This document shows, in pieces, positions 26,101-35,364 of a stretch of DNA of 64,000 nucleotides; within the stretch, counting starts at the first letter, position 1, and every line of letters begins with the position of its first letter. The DNA comes from Syntrophobacterales bacterium (lineage in GTDB: Bacteria > Desulfobacterota > Desulfobaccia > Desulfobaccales > 0-14-0-80-60-11): contig JALNYP010000008.1 in the NCBI GenBank assembly GCA_023229795.1, positions 15,899-79,898 of the forward strand, read 5' to 3'. A program made the translations under genes and the position numbers. The notes under the pieces are model-generated. The model was not told the DNA's origin, did no database searches, and saw nothing but the letters and a program-made list of their open reading frames with translations.

Positions 26101-28626
26101 TTGATGGATAAAGAATCGGATGCTCTGGATTATCGTCGGCGCTACCGGGGTCTGATCGGCGTCAGAAGTAAAATGCCTATCCGGGATGTCTCCGTGCTGA
26201 GCCGCATCTATACCCCCGGCGTGGGGGCCGTGTGCAAGGAAATCGAGAAAAACCCGCTATCCTCCTTCGACTATACCTGCCGGGGCAATTCCATCGCCCT
26301 GATCTCCGACGGCAGCCGCATCTATGACCTGGGGAACACCGGCGCGCTGGCGGCCTTGCCCAAGCTCGAAGCCAAGTCCGTCCTCTACAAGACCTTTGGG
26401 GGCGTCGATGCGGTGCCCATTCCCCTCCAGACCCAGAACGCCGACGAGATCATCGAGCTCGCCCGCATCCTGGCCCCGTCCTTCGGCGGCATCTGCCTCG
26501 AAGGCATCGCCGCGCCCAAGTGCTTCACCATCGAGAGCCGCATCCGCAAAGCCATCCGTCTGCCGGTGCTCCACCACGAAAACCACGCCGCGGGCATCAT
26601 CGTGCTGGCGGCCCTCTTAAACGCCCTTAAGGTGGTGGATAAAGAGCTGGCCCAGGTCCGCATCGTCATCAGCGGCGCCGGGGCTGCGGGGATCGGCGCG
26701 GCCAAGGGCCTGATCGTGGCCGGGGCCGACAATATCGTGCTCTGCGACCGCCACGGCGCTCTCCATGTTTACCGCATGGAAGGCATGAACTGGGCCAAAT
26801 CCGAGATCGCCCGCCTGGTGAAACCCCAGAACATCAAAGGCAGTCTGGCCGACGTGATGCGGGGCGCGGACGTGTTCATCGGGCTTTCCGCCAAGGGCCT
26901 GGTCACCCGGGAAATGGTGGCTTCCATGGCCCCCAACGCCATTGTCTTCGCCCTGGCCCTGCCCGAGCCGGAAATCAGCGAGGCCGAAGCCCAGGCCGGC
27001 GGCGCCGCGATCGTGGCCACCGGCCAGACGGAAAGCGCCAACCAGATCCGGTCCTCCCTCATTACCCCGGGATTCTTCCGGGGCTGTCTGGATGTGGGGG
27101 CCCTGCGGGTTAACATCGACATGTTCCTGGCCGCGGCCCGGGCCCTGGCGGCCATGATCCCGGCTGACCAATTGTCTCCTGCCAATATCATCCCCCGGCA
27201 GATGGATTGGCGTATCTCCCCGGTGGTGGCCGAGGCGGTGGCCCGGACGGCCCAGATGACGGGCGTGGCCCGCCACAGCGCGGACGTGATCTCCCCTGAG
27301 ATGATTCGCGAGCGCACCGAGAAGTATATCTATGAAGGGGAACTGGCCTGGCTGCCGCCCGAAAGTCAGGATTACGGCAAACTCAGCATCAACCAGGAGT
27401 CCCTGGAGCTTCACCGCCGTTATCAGGGCTGCATCCAGGTGTACGCCAAGGTCCCCATCAAGGATGAGGTCATCTACCGGCGGGTTTATGCCCCCACCGT
27501 GGTGGATGAGGTCTGCAAAAAGATCATGGCCGAACCCCTCGCCGCCTACGACTACACCTGCAAGAGCAACCTGGTGGCCATCGTCTCCGACGGCAGCGCC
27601 GTTCTAGGCCTGGGGAATATCGGCCCCCGGGCCGCGCTGCCGGTCATGGAAGGCAAGGCCGTGCTCTTCAAGACCTTCGGCGGGGTCGAGGCCTTTCCCA
27701 TCTGCATCAGCACTCAGGACCCCGACCTGGTGGTCCAACTGGTGGAAAACATTGCCCCGGCCTTCGGCGGCATCAACCTGGAGGATATCTCGTCGCCCCG
27801 GTGCTTCGACATCGAGCAGAGATTGTGCGAACGTCTGGATATCCCGGTCTTTCACGACGACCAGCACGGCACCGCGGTGGTGACCCTGGCGGCCCTGATC
27901 AATGCCTTGAAGCTCGCGGCGCGCCGGATCGAGGACGTCAAGATCGTCTTCAACGGCGCCGGGGCCTCGGCCATTGCCGTGACCAAGCTTCTGATCCAGG
28001 CCGGGGCCCAAAATATCACGGTGTGCGATACCACCGGCATTATCTACAAAGGCCGCGGCAAAGGTATGAATCCCATCAAGGAGGAGCTGGCGGCTATCAC
28101 CAACCCGGACCGGCTCCAGGGCTCCCTGGCCGAGGCCTTGCGCGGCGCCGACGTCTTCTTCGGCCTGTCGGGACCCAACGTTCTGAAACCGGACATGGTG
28201 CGGGCCATGGCCGCTAACCCCATCGTCTTCGCCCTGGCCAACCCGGACCCGGAAATCCATCCCGATGCGGCCTGGGAGGCCGGGGCCCTGGTGGTGGCCA
28301 CCGGCCGGTCGGATTTCCCCAACCAGGTGAACAACTGCCTGGCGTTTCCCGGCATCTTCCGGGGGGCCCTGGACATCCGGGCCCGGGGTATCAATGACGC
28401 CATGAATATCGCCGCGGCCCACGCCATCGCCGCGCTGGTGGGCGATAAATTAAGCCCGCGCTATATCTTGCCCGAAGCCATGGATTTCCGGGTGCCGCCG
28501 GTGGTGGCCGAAGCCGTGGCCCGGGCCGGCCTCGAGACCGGCATGGCCCGGATTCAGATAGACCCGGCCAAAATCGCCAAACACACCCGGGAGTTCATCT
28601 ACGACGAGCGTCTGTCGATCCTCTGA
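26101..28626 (+). CDS. Tandem double malic enzyme
   Basis: This 841-residue protein consists of two full malic-enzyme units (residues about 9-415 and 430-841) rather than one (~400 residues). Malic enzyme converts malate to pyruvate and CO2. Unit 2 retains the metal and catalytic motifs (INLEDIS and FHDDQHGTAV) plus the Rossmann GAGASA. Its usual YTPGV loop reads YAPTV. Unit 1 keeps YTPGV and GAGAAG, but the metal sites are altered (ICLEGIA; LHHENHAAG), so it is likely inactive or works only with unit 2. The start ATG lies just after the sensor kinase (33 bases). A longer tandem of this kind is unusual. Confidence 0.9.
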   Translation: MMDKESDALDYRRRYRGLIGVRSKMPIRDVSVLSRIYTPGVGAVCKEIEKNPLSSFDYTCRGNSIALISDGSRIYDLGNTGALAALPKLEAKSVLYKTFGGVDAVPIPLQTQNADEIIELARILAPSFGGICLEGIAAPKCFTIESRIRKAIRLPVLHHENHAAGIIVLAALLNALKVVDKELAQVRIVISGAGAAGIGAAKGLIVAGADNIVLCDRHGALHVYRMEGMNWAKSEIARLVKPQNIKGSLADVMRGADVFIGLSAKGLVTREMVASMAPNAIVFALALPEPEISEAEAQAGGAAIVATGQTESANQIRSSLITPGFFRGCLDVGALRVNIDMFLAAARALAAMIPADQLSPANIIPRQMDWRISPVVAEAVARTAQMTGVARHSADVISPEMIRERTEKYIYEGELAWLPPESQDYGKLSINQESLELHRRYQGCIQVYAKVPIKDEVIYRRVYAPTVVDEVCKKIMAEPLAAYDYTCKSNLVAIVSDGSAVLGLGNIGPRAALPVMEGKAVLFKTFGGVEAFPICISTQDPDLVVQLVENIAPAFGGINLEDISSPRCFDIEQRLCERLDIPVFHDDQHGTAVVTLAALINALKLAARRIEDVKIVFNGAGASAIAVTKLLIQAGAQNITVCDTTGIIYKGRGKGMNPIKEELAAITNPDRLQGSLAEALRGADVFFGLSGPNVLKPDMVRAMAANPIVFALANPDPEIHPDAAWEAGALVVATGRSDFPNQVNNCLAFPGIFRGALDIRARGINDAMNIAAAHAIAALVGDKLSPRYILPEAMDFRVPPVVAEAVARAGLETGMARIQIDPAKIAKHTREFIYDERLSIL

Positions 28627-28845
28627 TACCGGGGTAGGGTTTTGGTAGCCGCAGGCTTTAGCCTGCGCCTTCACAGGCGAGACGCCCGTGCCACCATTTG
28701 ATTGCAAAGAAGTACGAAACGCAGGGGCGGGTTTTCAACCCGCCCCTGCATGTTCTCGGCAATGTAGAGTGCGCCCGGCGCACCATGCTCTTGTGAGGTT
28801 TCGCTTCAGCTCTCCATCCAACTCTCAACGACTAGGCGTTAACCC
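28627..28845. repeat. Intergenic palindromic repeats behind the malic enzyme gene
   Basis: No gene. It contains CGCAGGCTTTAGCCTGCG (28650-28667), then ACAGGCGAGACGCC followed by GTGCCACC (28672-28694, shared with the pycB linker). A perfect 13-bp inverted repeat follows at 28721-28749 (GCAGGGGCGGGTT/AACCCGCCCCTGC) that could stop transcription from either side, although it lacks a T-run. Confidence 0.7.
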
Positions 28846-29997
28846 TCAATAGCGCCAGATGGCGGCCAGCAGCGCCCCATCGGGGACCTCGGCGGGTTCC
28901 ACCGCATAGACCGCGCCGCCGTGCAGCAAGGTTTGCGTGGCGGCCAGATCCAACAGATCGAAGTCGCCGGGCTGGGCCTCGGCATGGAGGTGCGCCTGGC
29001 TGGTGCCCGGGTCAAAATCGCCCCACTGCTGGCGGCCCACCGCCACCAACAGGCACTCCACCCGGCCATGGTAGGCCGCGGGCACGATTTCCCGGGCGTC
29101 CTGAGAGGTCCGGCCGGTGCCCGCCAGTTTCCGGAACCGGGCTGCGGCCTCCTGCTGCTCCCGCTTAAAGTAGGGCTCCACCAGGGCCCAGGCCTGGCGG
29201 TGCAGGTCCTCGGGGTTCACCCCCTCGGGGTTCCCGGTAATGCCGCCGTTCAACACATGCTGATAGGTATTCACTTCTTTATAGATGGGCAGGAGATACT
29301 CCACCCCGGCCAGGACCAGGGGCGCCTGGGCCTCCCGGAGCAATTCCCTCAGCCCCTGGTCGATCTGCCGGAAATAGCGCTGAATTCTTTCCTTGGTATC
29401 TTGGGCTTCCTGACCGTGAAACATGGCGGCCCGCTCTCCCCTGGCGCCGCCCACCCCGAGGCCGGTGCGGAACTGCAGTTGTTTGATCAGTTCATCGTAT
29501 TTCAGGGCGTCGGCCAGACTCTTGGGCACCCCCTCCAGATCATCGATGGCGCTGAGTCCGACGCGGGACCCCTCGAAGAGCCGCACGGCATTTTGGCTTA
29601 AGGCCAGCACGAAAAACTCATTGCCTCCCAGCAGGGTCAGGAGCGGCTTGATGTGGAACCGATGCCCGACCACCACCAGCGGCTCAAAGGTGATGGGCAA
29701 CTGGTAATAGCGAAACATCGCCGGAGTCAGGAAGAGAGCCAGCCCATCCCGTTTGTCCTTCCAGAAGGGGATGGCTTCCACCAGCTTGACGGCCGGCTCC
29801 AGCAGGGTTTCGGCTTCCGCCGGGCGCAGCCCATAGGCCAGGAGGCCTTCCTGGGCCTCACGAATCAAGTTTTTCAGACGGGTGCGATCCTGTTGATTTT
29901 CGGTGGGCAGGCGGTGGGTGGGCATATATAAGGAGACGCACGGCGTCTGGGGCGACTCGGCGAGAGTTCTCAGTTCATCTCGGGTGAAGATTCTCAT
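28846..29997 (-). CDS. baeRF-family protein (bacterial archaeo-eukaryotic release factor-like)
   Basis: This 383-residue protein starts with RIFTRDELRTLAESPQTPCVSLYMPTHR, the usual N-terminus of baeRF3/baeRF7 proteins. The middle has VLALSQNAVRLFEGSRVG and the C-terminal half PLVLAGVEYLLPIYKEVNTY with VECLLVAVG. The family is built on the eRF1 core fold and is suspected of ribosome-related roles (rescue or hibernation); no experimental function is assumed. It is probably monocistronic. Confidence 0.8.
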   Translation of the reverse strand: MRIFTRDELRTLAESPQTPCVSLYMPTHRLPTENQQDRTRLKNLIREAQEGLLAYGLRPAEAETLLEPAVKLVEAIPFWKDKRDGLALFLTPAMFRYYQLPITFEPLVVVGHRFHIKPLLTLLGGNEFFVLALSQNAVRLFEGSRVGLSAIDDLEGVPKSLADALKYDELIKQLQFRTGLGVGGARGERAAMFHGQEAQDTKERIQRYFRQIDQGLRELLREAQAPLVLAGVEYLLPIYKEVNTYQHVLNGGITGNPEGVNPEDLHRQAWALVEPYFKREQQEAAARFRKLAGTGRTSQDAREIVPAAYHGRVECLLVAVGRQQWGDFDPGTSQAHLHAEAQPGDFDLLDLAATQTLLHGGAVYAVEPAEVPDGALLAAIWRY

Positions 29998-29999
29998 AT

Positions 30000-30313
30000 C
30001 CGCCTCCTAAGCAGGGTAGGGTTTCGGGAATCTCAGTCGATGCAGTACCTCCCGATGGGAACAATCATGGATTTTCGGACCTCCCGGGCGACCGGCTCAT
30101 CGCGGCGGAGAGGGGTGGGGGTAAAGGGTTGACCGCGCAAGGGTCTCGCCTGGTTCGGGTCCAGGGGTTCCGAAGGATCGGGCCTCCCCGGCCGCCTCCG
30201 CACCCGATCAGGAAGCCTCCGGTCCGGGCGGAAGGTTCACGTCCCCACCGGCTCCCCTCCGCCCCCGGAGGGGAGCCGGTGGGGACGTTGGCGGCCGGTT
30301 GGCCGGAGATGGG
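30000..30313. other. Gene-free interval between baeRF and GAPDH genes
   Basis: No gene is supported. It includes the baeRF leader and the downstream end of the GAPDH gene. The one notable structure is the perfect 21-bp inverted repeat listed separately at 30241-30286. Confidence 0.5.
30241..30286 (-). terminator. Perfect 21-bp inverted repeat downstream of gapA
   Basis: Arms 30241-30261 and 30266-30286 are exact complements around a CCCC loop. The arm sequence begins GTCCCCACCGGC. It lies 28 bases beyond the GAPDH stop on the minus strand. The stem is extremely GC-rich but has no T-run, so it may be a terminator acting with Rho, or an mRNA 3'-end stabiliser. Confidence 0.55.
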
Positions 30314-31315
30314 TCACATGCCTTTGGCCAGCCGCACGGTCTCTCTGACCAGCTGATTGGTATAGCCCCATTCGTTATCGTACCAGCTAAAGAGCTTGAC
30401 CAGGTCGCCGTCCACCACCTGGGTCATGCTGGGGTCAAAAATGGACGCATGGGGATTCATGATGATATCGGACGACACGATGGGATCTTCGGCGTATTGC
30501 AGAATTTCCTTATAGCGGCCATTGGCCTCTTCTTGAAAAATCTGATTGATTTCTTCCACCGTGGTGGGCCGCTCGGTGACGAACACCAAATCCGCCAGGG
30601 AGCCGCAGGGCACCGGACAGCGCACCGAGACCCCGTCGAATTTGCCTTTATACTGGGGCAAAGTGTTGGTGGTGGCCACCGCCGCGCCCGTGGAGGTGGG
30701 CACCAGGTTGGCCGCGCCGGCCCGGCCCCGCCGCCATTTCTTATTGGGGCCGTCCACCATGGCCTGGGAGGAGGTGTAGGCGTGGATGGTGGTCATGATA
30801 GCCTTCTTGACGCCGATCCGCCGCCCCATGATCTCGACCACCGGGGTGATGCAGTTGGTGGTGCAGGAGGCGCAGGAGATCATCCGGTCGTCGGCCCCCG
30901 GCTTGGTCACGCCATGCACGATGCAACAGACGTCGTGCCCTTTGGGCGGCGCCGAGAGCATGGCGTACTTGGCCCCCGCGGCAATATGCTTGCTCAGCCC
31001 CTCGGCCTGGGTGAACAGCCCGGTGCATTCCAGGGCGATCTCCACCCCCAGGTCCTTCCAGGGTAGCTGGGCCGGGTCCTTGACACTCAAAAATTTTATG
31101 GTCTTGCCGGCCACCTTCAGGCTGTCGCCCGCGGCGGACACCCGATGCTTATATACTCCATAAACCGTGTCATAATTCAGCAAGTAGACCAGGTTACCCA
31201 GCTCCATCAGATCGTTGACCGCCACCAGCTCCAGATCGGGGGTGTCCATAATAACTTTGAAAGCCGCCCGGCCAATCCGTCCCATACCGTTAATCGCTAC
31301 CTTGGTCATAACCAA
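30314..31315 (-). CDS. gapA: Type I glyceraldehyde-3-phosphate dehydrogenase
   Basis: This 333-residue GAPDH has the Rossmann start VAINGMGRIGRAAF (about residues 6-19), the catalytic segment SCASCTTNCITP with nucleophilic Cys near residue 157, and the C-terminal WYDNEWGYTNQLV. It oxidises glyceraldehyde-3-phosphate to 1,3-bisphosphoglycerate (or the reverse in gluconeogenesis). The residue ending strand beta-2 (VNDL with Asp) suggests NAD preference. The real first Met may be the third codon (MTKVAING). Confidence 0.95.
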   Translation of the reverse strand: MVMTKVAINGMGRIGRAAFKVIMDTPDLELVAVNDLMELGNLVYLLNYDTVYGVYKHRVSAAGDSLKVAGKTIKFLSVKDPAQLPWKDLGVEIALECTGLFTQAEGLSKHIAAGAKYAMLSAPPKGHDVCCIVHGVTKPGADDRMISCASCTTNCITPVVEIMGRRIGVKKAIMTTIHAYTSSQAMVDGPNKKWRRGRAGAANLVPTSTGAAVATTNTLPQYKGKFDGVSVRCPVPCGSLADLVFVTERPTTVEEINQIFQEEANGRYKEILQYAEDPIVSSDIIMNPHASIFDPSMTQVVDGDLVKLFSWYDNEWGYTNQLVRETVRLAKGM

Positions 31316-31392
31316 CCTCCTCCTCCACTAAAGTTCATGATGGCCCATTATGTCCCATGTCCTCACGATACGCAACCGAGCTTTTCTCGGGT

Positions 31393-31860
31393 TTATTCTG
31401 CCGCCGCCGGGGCCATGATGGTCAGCACGGGACAGGGAGCATGGCGCGCCGCTTTTTCGGCCACCGAACCATGGGTCCACCGGCGCCAGCCCGTCTCGCC
31501 GTGGGACGCGATGACGATGAGGTCCGCGTGCTCTTGCGCGGCGGCCCGCCGGATTTCCGCGGCGGGCTCCCCGGTGGTCACCAGATCCCGGCTCCGCACT
31601 TCTCCGGACACCTGATGGCTCACCAGGTCTTTCAGCTTTTTTTCCGCATAAATGGCCAGTTCCTGCTGATACAAGGGCAGGTCAAAGTTAAAGTCCGCCT
31701 GCGGGTCGGGGAACGCATGCGGACCCGGTACCGGCGGAATCACGTGCAGCACCAACAACTCCGCGCTAAAATGCCGGGCCAGCTCTTCGGCCCGCTTCAA
31801 GGCCAGGTATGAAGGTTCACTAAAATCCGTAGGACAAAGAATTCTCTTAAACGGCAACAT
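31393..31860 (-). CDS. Universal stress protein (single domain)
   Basis: This 155-residue UspA-fold protein starts at MLPFKRILCPTDFSEPS, after a GAGGAG site; the longer frame upstream has no support. The ATP-binding signature appears as IASHGETGWRRWTHGSVAEKA (G-2x-G-9x-GS). It is one of at least four Usp proteins in the window. It may share a transcription unit with, or simply lie upstream of, the GAPDH gene on the minus strand (77 bases apart). Confidence 0.9.
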   Translation of the reverse strand: MLPFKRILCPTDFSEPSYLALKRAEELARHFSAELLVLHVIPPVPGPHAFPDPQADFNFDLPLYQQELAIYAEKKLKDLVSHQVSGEVRSRDLVTTGEPAAEIRRAAAQEHADLIVIASHGETGWRRWTHGSVAEKAARHAPCPVLTIMAPAAAE

Positions 31861-32004
31861 TTTCACTCCTCTTGCGGTTCGCGGTAACTCTTTAAACATA
31901 AATACCATTTCCGGAAGTTGCAAGGCCGGGGCGGCCCTTAATATCCTGGGTCCCCTCCTCAGGTTTGGACAACTTGAACTTGAGACCTCTGCGCAGGTCT
32001 CCTC

Positions 32005-32076
32005 ACCTGTCATTCTGAGGGAGCGAAGCGACCGAAGAATCTAGATCCTTCGCTACGCTCAGGATGACAGAATGGC
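32005..32076. repeat. TGTCATTCTGAG-type intergenic repeat
   Basis: CTGTCATTCTGAGGGAGCGA begins an imperfect inverted repeat closing with TCGCTACGCTCAGGATGACAG. A related element lies at 61848-61911. This kind of element (TGTCATTCTGAG with GAAGAATCT) is widespread between genes in many bacterial genomes. Confidence 0.7.
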
Positions 32077-32107
32077 TTTTCGCACTGGTCTCAACTTTCA
32101 GTTGGTT

Positions 32108-34861
32108 CTATAATTCCCGAGAAGCCGACCGTGGCAAGCCCCCGCCGTCCTCCAGGATTTCCGCCACCAGGCGGGAGAGGGCCGCGATGCGGTAGGGCTT
32201 CTGGATGAATCCCCGGGCCCCGGCCGCCATGAGCTCCCGGGTCTCCCCGTCCAGGGAGTAGCCGCTGGACAACAGGACTTTGACCGCCGGGTCGATTTCC
32301 TTCAGCTCCCGGTAGGTTTCGCCGCCTCCCAGGCCGGGCATGATCATATCCAGGATCACCAGATCGATGCCGTGCCGTTCCCGGCGGAAGATCTCCAGGG
32401 CCTCAGCCCCGGTGGCGGCTGGCAGGATTCGGTAACCCAGTTGTTCCAGGATTCTTTTGGCCACCAACCTGATGCTGTCCTCATCATCCACCAGCAAAAT
32501 CGCGCCGGAGCCCGGCACGAACCCCTTTTCCCGGCACTTCTCCCAGACCGCGGCCTTGGGGGATACCGGCAGATAGATACGAAAGGTGGCGCCCTGGCCG
32601 GGTTGGCTCTCTACCATGATGATGCCCTGGTGCTGCCGGATAATGGCATAGGCCGAAGCCAGCCCCAGGCCCGTGCCCTGGCTCATGCTCTTGGTGGTAA
32701 AAAACGGGTCGAAAATCCGGGCCGCGGTGGCCTCATCCATCCCCACCCCGGTATCGGCCAGGCTGAGTTGCACATACTGCCCCGGCGGCCGTCCGTAAGG
32801 CTCGCAAAAAGCCTCGGTGAGCGTCACCTCGCGGGTGGTCAGGGTCATCTGCCCCTTTCGGTCCATGGCCTGCCAGGCATTGACGAACAGATTGAGCAGC
32901 ACCTGCTCGATCTGCCCCTGGTCGGCTTTCACCGGCGGCAGATCAGGGTCCAGCCGCCGGATGATCTGAATATCGCTCCGGGTCCGGCAAAACAGCCGGG
33001 CGGACTTTTCGGCCAGGACGTTGAGGTCCAGGGGCTTCAGCGCGAAGGCCCCGCCCCGGCCCAGGGACAGCAGTTGCTTGGTGAGCGCCGAACCCTTCAC
33101 CACCTCCTGCTCGATCAATTTCAGGTCCGAGTAGGCCGGGTCGCCAGCGTCCAGGTTGGCCAGGATCAAGCCGGTCAGGCCCATGATATTCATGAGCAGG
33201 TTATTGAAATTATGGGCAATGCCCCCGGCCAAAGTGCCGACGGCTTCCATCTTCCGGTGCTGCCAGATCTGTTTTTCCATCGCCTTCTTGTCGCTGATGT
33301 CGCTAAACATGGCGAAGGTCCCCAGAAACCGGCCGTCTTCCATCCGGGGCACCGAACTCATGATCACCGCCACCGGGCCGCGGTCCTTAGCCAGCATCTC
33401 CAATTCCTTTTGCACCACCCGGCCTTCCCGGTTTTCGGCCAGGACCGCCTCTACCGCCCGGTAGTTTTCCTCATCCCAAAATTCCGCCAGGTATTTGCCT
33501 TCCAGATTGTCCTCCCCGGTGATCTCCTGCATCCGGCGATTGGCAAACTTGACGGTGCCGTCCGCCTCCAGAATCCAGACGCCTTCATGGGCGTTTTCCA
33601 CCAATCCCCGGTACTGGCGCTCCGAGGTCTCCAACTGGCCGTAGAGCCGGGAATTCTCCAGGGCGATGGCCAACTGGTTGGCAAAGCTGGTGGCGAACTC
33701 CACATCCGCCTCGGTCAGGGTGCTGCCGGGCCTAGCCCCAGCCAGCAGCACCCCGATGATTTTATGACGCACGACGAGGGGCGCGGCCAGCCCCGCGGCG
33801 ATGCCGAGGGCGGCGATTAACGGGTCCGGCTGGCTGGGCCCTGCGGAGGTTTCTGCCGGGAACACCGCCGGGTTGCCGTGCAGCGCCGCCCGGGCGATGA
33901 TCCGGTCCGTCTCGAACAGGGAAATAGGGCACTGCCGCACCTGCTCCACCATTTCGGGCGCGAACCCCATGGCCTCCTGCACGGACAGCGTCAGGTCCCG
34001 GTCGTCCAGGAGAAAGATCATCACCCGGTCCAGTTTGGTGAACTTGATGAAGAGGTCCAGACTGAATTGCACCAGCTCTTCCGGGTGCACCAGCCACATG
34101 GCCGCGCTGCTGGACTGGTGCAGGCACATCAGATGGTCGATCTTCTCCCGCAATTGCAGGTTTAAGCCGTGGATTTCATGAAATTTATGTTTCAGGAGCT
34201 CCTTGTCCCACTCCAGTTCGGCAATGGTGGATTTGAGCAACGACCAGGGAGCCGTCAGGTGCATCAGGAATTCCCGCAGGTAGGATTTCCTCTCCCACTT
34301 AAAGTGGTATTCGCAATATTCGTCGCCCTTGAAAAAACACCGGGTTTCTACCACGTGGGCCGGCGGCAGGTTCCAGACGGTGGGGATGCCGGAGTAAATG
34401 CCCCGGTTGAACTTGCAGAAATCGATGATGCTGGGGATGTCCCGGTCCCAGTGCAGGCGGATGGTAGCCCGGTCCCGCCGGGTCTCCACGATCTCGATGC
34501 GCTTATTCCGGTTAAATTTGTCATTGATTTTCTGGGCCCGCTTCAGGCTGCGCCGGGGATTCTTATAGGCAAACAGGATGATCCGCTGCACGTAGTTAAA
34601 TTTTTTGCGCGCCGCGGTCTGAAACCCGATCTCAAAGGCGATGTCCTCATTGCCGGTGAGACGCCGGGCATTTTCGAACATCTGGATGACCACCTCACTG
34701 GAGACCCAGTTGTTGATCTCCATGAGAAATTCGCGCGGCTTGGCCAGGGCCGCGATTTCCTGGCCCAACCCTTCCATGACCGCAGGGACTGCGTGCGGCA
34801 GCCATTCCTCAAAATAGGCGATGATTGCCCTGGTATTCAGACAGCTATGATGTTTTTCCAC
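32108..34861 (-). CDS. Hybrid sensor histidine kinase / response regulator with V4R-like N-terminus
   Basis: The product is about 917 residues from the GTG at 34861. The frame stays open to a TTG at 35086, but that extension looks non-coding, so the start is uncertain. It has an N-terminal ligand-type domain ending in a V4R-like Cys motif (ETRCFFKGDEYCEYHF, about residues 205-220). A GAF domain (about 320-445), PAS (about 455-570), HisKA with phospho-His in LAGGIAHNFNNLL, HATPase (ADTGVGMD, GTGLGLASAY) and a receiver (LVILDMIMPG) follow. It is probably soluble, as no membrane helix is seen. Confidence 0.85.
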   Translation of the reverse strand: MEKHHSCLNTRAIIAYFEEWLPHAVPAVMEGLGQEIAALAKPREFLMEINNWVSSEVVIQMFENARRLTGNEDIAFEIGFQTAARKKFNYVQRIILFAYKNPRRSLKRAQKINDKFNRNKRIEIVETRRDRATIRLHWDRDIPSIIDFCKFNRGIYSGIPTVWNLPPAHVVETRCFFKGDEYCEYHFKWERKSYLREFLMHLTAPWSLLKSTIAELEWDKELLKHKFHEIHGLNLQLREKIDHLMCLHQSSSAAMWLVHPEELVQFSLDLFIKFTKLDRVMIFLLDDRDLTLSVQEAMGFAPEMVEQVRQCPISLFETDRIIARAALHGNPAVFPAETSAGPSQPDPLIAALGIAAGLAAPLVVRHKIIGVLLAGARPGSTLTEADVEFATSFANQLAIALENSRLYGQLETSERQYRGLVENAHEGVWILEADGTVKFANRRMQEITGEDNLEGKYLAEFWDEENYRAVEAVLAENREGRVVQKELEMLAKDRGPVAVIMSSVPRMEDGRFLGTFAMFSDISDKKAMEKQIWQHRKMEAVGTLAGGIAHNFNNLLMNIMGLTGLILANLDAGDPAYSDLKLIEQEVVKGSALTKQLLSLGRGGAFALKPLDLNVLAEKSARLFCRTRSDIQIIRRLDPDLPPVKADQGQIEQVLLNLFVNAWQAMDRKGQMTLTTREVTLTEAFCEPYGRPPGQYVQLSLADTGVGMDEATAARIFDPFFTTKSMSQGTGLGLASAYAIIRQHQGIIMVESQPGQGATFRIYLPVSPKAAVWEKCREKGFVPGSGAILLVDDEDSIRLVAKRILEQLGYRILPAATGAEALEIFRRERHGIDLVILDMIMPGLGGGETYRELKEIDPAVKVLLSSGYSLDGETRELMAAGARGFIQKPYRIAALSRLVAEILEDGGGLPRSASREL

Positions 34862-35364
34862 GGTAGCTCGATGGCCTTCAGTCAGAGCCGCCCCGCATGG
34901 GGATATTTGTCTCAAACCACAAAATAACGTACCCCCATGAGGGTTTGCCAGGCTTTTTTTTAGTTTCGCGTTCACAAAGACGGTCAACCGTCTCACCCGG
35001 TGAGGCCCGAACCTGCAAGAGATATCGGCATCCAGGCCCCCAAAGCTTAAACCACGGCTCCCATTCCCCACCCACTCATAAGGCAAATTTTATCAGGCGC
35101 GGGTCAAAATTTTCATTGACTAAATTTATTCAGATATTATAATATCCTTATAATTGAATATTTCAGATGAAAAGGTGATGAACGAGCCGATTCCCTGTAA
35201 GAATATCACTGACAAGAAGATCAGAAATTGTTGACTTGCGCACTTTCGTTCATCAAGGTAGCCTCTGCGGTGGTGAAAGAGGCTAGAGGTTAGTCTGGAT
35301 CGTGACTTAACCCGCCATCTTTCAGTTTAACATGGCTTAAGTCCTAACCCAAATCGAGTTTATT
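34862..35364. promoter_or_regulatory. Divergent regulatory region between the hybrid kinase and the hdr operon
   Basis: About 500 bases without a confident gene. On the plus strand TTGACT (35116-35121) and TATAAT (35138-35143) with a 16-base spacer form a near-consensus sigma70 promoter 222 bases ahead of hdrC. An AAGGTG-preceded frame of 18 codons (ATG at 35178, stop at 35234, MNEPIPCKNITDKKIRNC) follows it and could be a leader peptide, but this is unproven. Confidence 0.55.
35116..35143 (+). promoter_or_regulatory. Strong sigma70-type promoter of the hdr-met operon
   Basis: TTGACT, a 16-base AT-rich spacer and a perfect TATAAT lie in a locally AT-rich patch. The transcript would start near 35150 and carry a leader of about 215 bases before hdrC. 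No other strong candidate lies closer. Confidence 0.65.

Noticed and set aside
34895..34985. Riboswitch-like GGCAAACC near the upstream edge of the hybrid kinase
   Set aside because: One box only (GCCTGGCAAACC). The following ACGCAAAGCC-type segment is missing, and the region may be part of an N-terminal extension.
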